Shown: positions 57,833 to 64,000 of the stretch, in pieces
How the letters are laid out: each line of letters begins with the position of its first letter
Position numbering within the stretch: the stretch's first letter is position 1
NCBI GenBank assembly: GCA_025738555.1
Contig: JAOVFP010000007.1
Span: 1-64,000, forward strand
Source: Cyathus striatus
Taxonomy: Eukaryota > Basidiomycota > Agaricomycetes > Agaricales > Nidulariaceae
Length of the DNA: 64,000 nucleotides
Direction: 5' to 3'
Made by a program: the position numbers and the translations under genes
Notes under the pieces: generated by a model
Seen by the model: only the letters and a program-made list of their open reading frames with translations
What the model was told of the DNA's origin: nothing
Database searches by the model: none

Positions 57833-58196
57833 TGTAACACTCCAGACCCTGTCCATCACACCATATACCACTTACAACTCATTACATAGTCATCATTCAC
57901 TTACTCACCCTAGTCGTTCCTTTAGTATACCTTTAGTCTTCACGTTCTATTGACTCTGCCAACTGAAGCCATTCATTAGATACATTCCATACTTGTTTTA
58001 CTTCTAGCTTGACAGATAGTTTACATGTTTCCTCTCTACTATACTCTTCCCTCTATTATATCTGTCAACCTACTACGTATATAAAGCCTGTGTTTTAGAA
58101 CTACGAGACCAGAGAATCTAGTTTTCTAAACAGTGATATCTCGTTCGATTACTTAAATCTCTCTCGTGTGAACAAAGACATCTAGCCTTTGTCACA
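57833..58196 (+). repeat. 3' LTR of the gypsy element
   Basis: 364 bases, six transitions from the 5' LTR, followed by the ATAGG target copy. Confidence 0.93.
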
Positions 58197-58201
58197 ATAG
58201 G

Positions 58202-59270
58202 AAATTCTCATTAGATACTTGTAATACAACAGAAACATTTGCGACGTAAGGGTCGTCTGAACTTGTCTGCTGCCCACACTGCTAACGTAATAGCCAAAGT
58301 TAATTCCATAATCGCCAAGATGTAACCATCGAAAACTGCCATGAAGTGAACGAACACACCCACAAACGACACGGGAAACTCAATGAACAAAGAAAGTGTA
58401 GACAAACATTGACAAAGAAGCAATCAACACGTAAATCACGGGACTAAGTCACGTGCAGGTCAAAAAGTGAACCAATTTTGACCTCGGAGGTACCTTGTCA
58501 AACAAGGTGACCTTGCGAGCAAGGTGATTGGTATTATGGAGTGGGATTGGGCATATATTGTTGGTATTCACTCTTAAGATTAGCTGCCATTTCTGGAGGG
58601 AGCACCTGGTGACCATGATACCTTCTATTAGCCCACGCTGCCTCAGGCCCTGTCAGACCTTGATCATATGCACTGATAAAGCATGCAGAACGATTGGCAT
58701 ATCTAAAATTAACTTGAGTATGAGAACAGCTGTCATATATTGTGCGCACTGAAGAATTTGAAGTTGTGGGACTCCTCCACAGTGGCCTGCTGCTCCCTTG
58801 ATGTCCCCACTGCACTACATGGCTGGCTTTTTGGTTCCCCAGAACACTTCTTCAAGTTTGATAGGCGATTTATGGTGCTTTTGGGACGTCTACCCATGAT
58901 TTCAATGTCTATATCCCCTCTTTTTTGTTCGTATGAGGTGGTTGCTGTCGCGCTGACAGGTCATGTGACTTGATTATATAAGCCGCAAAATGTTAGAGGC
59001 CAAAAATTCGAAGAGGCTTCTAACTTATCTACAATGTAATAATAAAGCATTCTGAACAACTTTGCTTTAAAAAATTTGTGGTCGAAATTACGGAGCTAAT
59101 AGACATTTTTTTGAATTTATTTTTTGAACATTTTGCTTTAAATACACTACAGAATAACTTCTTGAAGTCAGATTTGGGAGAAAATGAATGTTGAGGAAGG
59201 TATTTCGGTTTTCAGTTGAGGTCAAGTTTGTGTTATGTAAGCATGCTGGAACATTGTGCCCGCTATCTTA
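58202..59270. other. Right part of the TIR element
   Basis: Minus-strand frames at 58211-58423 (two hydrophobic stretches) and 58534-58815 (F-I-S-A-Y-D-Q-G-L-T-G-P-E-A-A-W-A) may be relics of element genes. The latter resembles short motifs in repeat-derived mushroom proteins, but I cannot name a family. Confidence 0.35.
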
Positions 59271-59274
59271 GGAG

Positions 59275-61001
59275 TCATCAGAGAACCTTGATAGGCCTGG
59301 CCCTCAAGCTTGAGGTTTGGCGTGTCTGTCTCGTAGTGTTATACTCTTCCAGTTTCTGAACCTCGCTTCTCCAGATGTTTATTCCCTTCTTCCCAATGAC
59401 GACACCTATTAGTCACCAATGTAATGCGCACAGACGACATCACCTTCTTATTCGACAATGTAGTGTACGTCTCTCACTGCAGGCGAGAGACTTAAAATTT
59501 GTTCTGAAAGTGGATATAGTGGTTATATCCGTGCGTTCACTCCTTTATTACGGCTCTCCTTTTTGCATTGGTTTGTCGTCTCCCCCTTCCCCTTCCCTTT
59601 TTGTCTTGCCTAGGTTTTGGTTAGCAGGGGACAATAGGTCCGGAACATAATATACGAAGTATCCTTCCGTGGAACTGATAGTGTCGTGCTAGATACAGTC
59701 TATGCACAGTAAAGTTCAACCGATAACATGCTCTCGAGTGCCGAGTCAGACCACAAAAAATCGAGAGAACACTGGAGATCCGCATACGGTATGCACTGTT
59801 GTATCAGAATGCTGTCCGACAGTTGATTCAGCACCGGTTCTGATATATACATATACAAGTTATGATAGGAACTGTGTGATTACGCGAGGCAAGTTTCACT
59901 GGGCGCTATCTATGTGCTTACTGACGCCATGAGGACAGTATGCAGATAATAAATGTTTGTTAGAAATTGGTATGGCTTCTTTCGCCCCATCTACACATCT
60001 TCCAGATTTTTTTTCCTACAACCCGGTCGACCGTTGGTCACTGATTAAGTTCGATTACTATTAAAGTTTCTCGGCCAGTCCAGTTTAACTAATTCTGCTC
60101 ACTTTCTCCTCTTTATTCTTTAACAAAAAGCGACTTAAACTGATATATTTTTTATTTTACAGTATCGACTCAAGGAAATTCGACAGAGATGGAGGTCAGC
60201 TAGGCTCCGGTTAATCATTTAATTGAAGCTGACCACGATCTATAAACACTTAATTACTTACATTTTCTATGCGTATAGATCTGTATCGAAAACATAACAA
60301 TACATCTACATCCGAATCAACAAGGATTAGACATGGCAGAACGCTCGATCAAGTGATTTACATTGATAGATACCGGGCATCGTGTGCTGATATCAACAAC
60401 GATATAATTGATGATGTTCAATTAAGGGCATGTGAGCGATGCATAACATAACCAAGGAAGGGAATACTGACCTCTAAGGATATGATTTGTATCAAGTTTA
60501 ACGCTCAGGGCGTCACGCAACTTGTTTGAAGTGACTCAATTCAGGATACGATGATGTATTTTCGGATTAGAGAAACGCGCGCCTTCCTTTCTTATACCTT
60601 GACATCGCGCCAGGAACCAGCTGAAGTTCTCCGGATTGCTGTAAACATACTCACATTTGTTTTAGAAGCCCGTGCTTATAATTATGAAAGAGTAGTTCAG
60701 GTTTTGAACGTCACATAACGTGCTTCTTTACACTCAAGTCGCTGACTGGTTTACTTTAATCCCACCATTTCCTATGAGGTCGTCACTTTCAGTACTTTCA
60801 TGTAGTATAGTATCTGACTCGGGGAATTTTTTCAGTGGCGCTACAGCTCACATGTAGACATATCCAGCATGATTCAAATCTTACACACATGCTGATATGT
60901 CATGAAAACAGTCGCCATTTGGTAAATCGTCAAACCTATGCAATGTGGCATTCTACATAAAAAGGTTTATTCACGCAGTTTTCTTCCAGAAAAGATTCAT
61001 C
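59275..61001. other. Gene-free region upstream of the third DUF6533 gene
   Basis: About 1.7 kb with no recognised gene. Short plus frames at 59375-59650, 59702-59932 and 60269-60451 lack motifs. Confidence 0.4.
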
Positions 61002-62836
61002 ATGCCTTCTGGAGGACTGTCCTCGGCGTGCGTTTTACAGAATGATCATATGCTATCTTCTAATGACACAATATACAGCTTTGTGCAGTTTTGCGTTGAA
61101 TATTCGGCCATTGGTATACCATCTTTTGCATATACCTGTTTTCCTTGTTGCTCACGTTCGAATACAGCACTTCTTTATTATGATTACGCACTGACTTTTC
61201 CAATGGAAGTCAAGTACATCTGGGGAAGGAAATTTCGGCTTTCCACCTTCCTTTACATTTTCGCTCGCTATGCTTTAGTTGCAAACATTATATATCTCCT
61301 GACATTGTATAATATAATCGAGCATAGGGTAAGCAAATTTCGTTTCATTTAAGTATGCCGAAAAGCTAATCACAGCTATTGTAGTACATTAATCTTGACA
61401 TCATTCATATCTAAATTTCTTATGAATAATTAACCTAGCTGCAACACTGGATACATGATTAGCGCTGTCCTAGGAATTCTGGGATGCATCTCAGTACTTG
61501 GTATGCAATTTCTGCACGGTGTTGATAATGCACTTAACACAAACTTTAACAGTAGTCTGGGGAATGAGAACGTTCGCTGTATATAACAGAAACCCGTTCG
61601 TAATGATCCTCCTGGGGTCCGTTGGACTTGCATGTGTTATTCTTAATATTGTGCGTTGGTCATGCTTTATTCTAAGTTTGTTGGATTGGCAAGGTTGACA
61701 GCCTTGACTGGGTTATGGGGGTGTATAATATTGGAGCACTCCTGCCATGGTGACGAGCCTGGTAGCCCACTCAACTGGTTAAGTACCTGTTCTTGCTTGT
61801 GTATAGGCAAGGGCTGGTAGCTCAGTTGGAAGAGCGCCTAGTCATGAGTACGGGTGGTCACAGGTTCAATCCCTGTCCAGTCCAATAGTTTTAACAAAGT
61901 TATATTTTCACAATTCATTGCAGATGAGTGCGGTTATCTCTGAATGTAATTGGCGGAATAATATTCCAATGTAACTATACTTCTCAACTAGTTATTTGAA
62001 TGACTAATAATAATTTATTCAGAGGTATCTTCCTCTTGTCCTTACATGAAACTGCATTTTCTCATGCTGAGTCTATCAAGCGGGTAGACTTCTTAGTATA
62101 GCAATGTGTGCTTTTGAGCTGTTGTCCACATTCTTGACGACTACGAGGAGTGTTCAGGCGTTAAGAGTCGCAGGACCATGGAGGGAACAAAAAGGAAATC
62201 TCAATTATTTGATTCTTGAACAAGGTATCTCGAAAGAAATTTTCCCTCATACGATGCGACATATTACTGACTTGAAACATTCTTAGGGCTTCTATACTTT
62301 TTGTGTGTATATGTCAGAGTGTAGTAGCGCATCCTGTTGCTTATCAGTTCCAGCTCCGTCTCTGGATTTACACTCACTGCTCTGGTTCTAAATTTCGTAA
62401 GACTCCATCGCTTATTAATATGAATTTTACTGATAGAGCACGAGCAGAAAGCGCCAGTTAGTCTATGTTATTCATCTCCGTACTGTCCACTTAGATAGTA
62501 TCTTAACGCAGGCAGTTCAGCGCCTTCTAAATGCGTACGCTATGCCGTAAGTTACATTCCTATGCGTACGTTCCTTTCACATACCTGAGCGTTGCTTTTA
62601 GTGTATCTGGAATGATGACAGCCAGGTTCCTGTTACACTTACGAAAGTGGCACGATAAATCAACATTATCACAGACTAATGAACAACGTCGTCAGCTGAC
62701 GACCTTGAAATTCCATGTAGCCAGTCATCGACAAAGCCCTTCTTACATTGGAGATTTCGGCGAGGATCCGGTGCGGCGTGCTGAGAGAAATCGGCTTGGG
62801 GACAGCACCGATGTCGTGGATGTTGAAAGGAGTTAA
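61002..62836 (+). CDS. DUF6533-family multi-pass membrane protein, paralogue of the broken copy
   Basis: The start MPSGGLSSAC (61002) matches the start of the broken copy at 19417. Exons then encode A-L-L-Y-Y-D-Y-A-L-T-F-P-M-E-V-K-Y-I-W-G, and Y-I-F-A-R-Y-A-L-V-A-N-I-I-Y-L-L up to a GTATAA donor. They continue with C-N-T-G-Y-M-I-S-A-V-L-G, V-V-W-G-M-R-T-F-A-V-Y-N-R-N, C-A-F-E-L-L-S-T-F-L-T-T, F-T-L-T-A-L-V-L-N-F and the final helix G-M-M-T-A-R-F-L-L-H-L-R-K-W. The tail is charged (E-D-P-V-R-R-A-E-R-N) with stop TAA at 62834-62836. This gives about seven hydrophobic helices, as in the family. One intron (about 61650-61920) is enlarged by tRNA-like sequence. No clear damage is seen, but small exons are uncertain. 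Confidence 0.68.
61811..61884 (+). tRNA. tRNA-like sequence, probably a pseudo-tRNA or SINE head
   Basis: GGGCTGG at the 5' end pairs with CCAGTCC at the 3' end. The D arm is GCTC...GAGC, and the T arm is ACAGG, TTCAATC loop, CCTGT, with an intact B box. The anticodon arm does not fold: CCTAG faces TACGG, and no loop has the universal U33 with a sensible anticodon. The body most resembles elongator tRNA-Met. It lies in an intron of the DUF6533 gene. About 60 bases upstream, TGGTAGCCCACTCAACTGG looks like another tRNA-like 5' part, which favours a SINE-like origin. Confidence 0.4.
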
Positions 62837-64000
62837 GAAAACTATTATTCGAAGGTTGATTGAGTAAGGGTGCCGGTTATGAACATATCCGGCACCCGAC
62901 GTCCAGCTGAGCGAGGTCTCGGTTGTGGGTGTTCCCTTTTCTCTTGTCATCCACCATCAGCATACACACTCGCTCTTTTGCTCTTCGTTCTTCATCGTCT
63001 CAAGCTTATTTTATTTATTTCTCTCTCACCCCAATCCCCAGCTTCATGTTGGACTTAATTGATATCTTTAGGAGACCCTTGCTTCGCGTATCAGGGTTTA
63101 TAGTTTAGCTTGCAAACTTATAGATAGCGAATGTTTTTTTGTTCTGAACCGTGGACGCCTTAATCGTTAATGGAATTGATATTTCACTAGTTTATGGATT
63201 ATTTCGTCTCTACGTGATTTCGGGAAAATCACCAAACCCAACCCAACCTTTCTAGCCTGTTTTTGCGTAGAGACCGTCGACGAGGCTAGACATAGAATTA
63301 ATCAATGATCATAAGCTTATGTCTGACCATTGCCTTGGCGTGACAACGTGGGAATAAAGAAGCGTGGGAATACACAACTACGGCATATTTACCGAGACGG
63401 TCAACTTCAAGTGACTCTTCATCTCAACTTCGTCTTCTCATCTGACTCTCTTCCTTGCTCTGGACCAGTTCAAACCGCTGAAATCCCGATGGAATCACAT
63501 TTCCGACTCCCTAACTCCGTAGTAATGTGACTACTAAAGCGACTAACGTGCTGAATCTTTCTGTAAACTTGATGCGGTGACACCTTTGTGACACTGTCCC
63601 CGGGGCCCAAGGCATTAGCCAACACTGAACTCCTGCCAAACAGTGCTACAGGAATAGTGTTCAACTTCAAGGTGTGGCTCGTGCTAGAGGAATAACAAGG
63701 GAGTCAAATATGGTGCTCAGTAAGTAGCGAGCCTAAGTGAATAAGTGCCGCTAGCTTTGTTATTGGATTATAGTAATCATGTTGCCTAAAGTAGCAATAT
63801 GCCACTACTAGTATTACATCACTTATGGCAGTCAAATAGGTACTAGTCATAGTAATGACTCGACATCGTTAGGCGGCGAGGATAAATTCAAGAAGTGTTG
63901 CTATTTTGTATATTTCAGTTCGTACATGTTCAAAAATTACATCTTATAGCGCAGTCAGGTAAGTTAACTTCAAGTAACTGTAGCTATCGCATCGTTTACA
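62837..64000. other. Gene-free right edge of the window
   Basis: No recognised gene. Open frames at 62870-63108 and 63330-63670 have no family features. The sequence runs off the window. Confidence 0.4.

Larger units (their letters stand above)
47735..58196 (+). mobile_element. Ty3/gypsy LTR retrotransposon with chromodomain-like end, 10.46 kb, degenerate
   Basis: Two 364-base LTRs (47735-48098 and 57833-58196) start TGTAACAC and end GTCACA, and the 5-base ATAGG is duplicated outside (47730-47734 and 58197-58201). The LTRs differ at six positions, about 98.4 percent identity. Domain order is gag with zinc knuckle, an extra acidic segment, protease, reverse transcriptase, RNase H, integrase and a chromodomain-like segment. 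This is the Ty3/gypsy order and places it near the chromoviruses. An additional 3' frame precedes the polypurine tract. About 17 in-frame TGA stops, about four frameshifts and a MITE insertion in gag mean it cannot move by itself. Confidence 0.93.
44877..59271. mobile_element. TIR DNA element (about 3.9 kb) enlarged to 14.4 kb by nested insertions
   Basis: The left end CTAAGATAGCGGGCATAATG and the inverted right end match at 36 of 39 positions (44877-44915 and 59233-59271); the three differences are transitions. GAG lies directly outside both ends, consistent with a 3-base target duplication. Removing the gypsy element and its duplication leaves about 3.93 kb. The content is a Pif1-type helicase fragment, a minus-strand frame with repeated motifs and a minus-strand frame at 58534-58815. 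No transposase is evident, and the superfamily is not assigned. Confidence 0.65.

Noticed and set aside
1..64000. CRISPR arrays, rRNA genes, phage or prokaryotic genes
   Set aside because: No regularly spaced direct repeats with unique spacers, no rRNA-like stretches, and gene structure is intron-rich and fungal throughout.

Overview
The window reads as nuclear DNA of a filamentous basidiomycete, most likely an Agaricomycete. Genes carry many short GT-AG introns of about 50 to 60 bases. The recognisable families are typical of mushrooms: DUF6533 membrane proteins, DUF6593-like proteins, GRE2/dihydroflavonol-reductase-like SDRs, a PWWP protein with a TFIIS-N/LEDGF-like domain, a Dap1/PGRMC haem protein and a mitochondrial rhomboid protease. 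A Ty3/gypsy element with a chromodomain-like tail and a Pif1-type helicase relic also fit. I see no rRNA, CRISPR, operon or prokaryotic signature.

Layout. 1-1.2 kb: inverted partial copy of the PWWP gene plus a relic of a reductase 3' end. 1.8-3.3 kb: DUF6533 gene (minus), with a Tc1/mariner-type MITE just upstream. 4.4-5.9 kb: reductase 1 (minus). 6.9-7.6 kb: Dap1-like gene (minus). 8.2-9.7 kb: reductase 2 (plus). 10.1-15.3 kb: reductase 3 (plus), split by a 3.7 kb element with 36-base terminal inverted repeats (TIRs). 15.4-19.4 kb: a second DUF6533 gene (minus) whose middle is replaced by 2.6 kb of repeats, including a SINE. 19.9-24.3 kb: two non-autonomous TIR elements. 26.4-28.2 kb: rhomboid protease (minus). 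29.7-32.2 kb: two DUF6593-like paralogues (minus). 32.7-37 kb: mostly unrecognised sequence. 37.2-40.7 kb: PWWP gene (plus). 42.6-43.0 kb: a second partial PWWP copy. 44.9-59.3 kb: a nest of transposons, in which a TIR element with a helicase relic holds a 10.5 kb gypsy element, which in turn holds a MITE. 61.0-62.8 kb: third DUF6533 gene (plus), with a tRNA-like sequence in an intron.

Host genes and mobile DNA are closely interleaved. Three gene families (reductase, DUF6533, PWWP) each occur as one or more complete-looking copies plus broken ones, often inverted, so local duplication and transposition have shaped the locus. The gypsy element has decayed in a specific way. Its in-frame stops are all TGA, and five of the six differences between its LTRs are CpG transitions, which points to methyl-CpG deamination.

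I did not find a convincing new defence or metabolic system. The best leads are the target-site structures, which allow insertion histories to be read inside this one window, the extra coding segments of the gypsy element, and the conserved 9-base microexon in the reductases.
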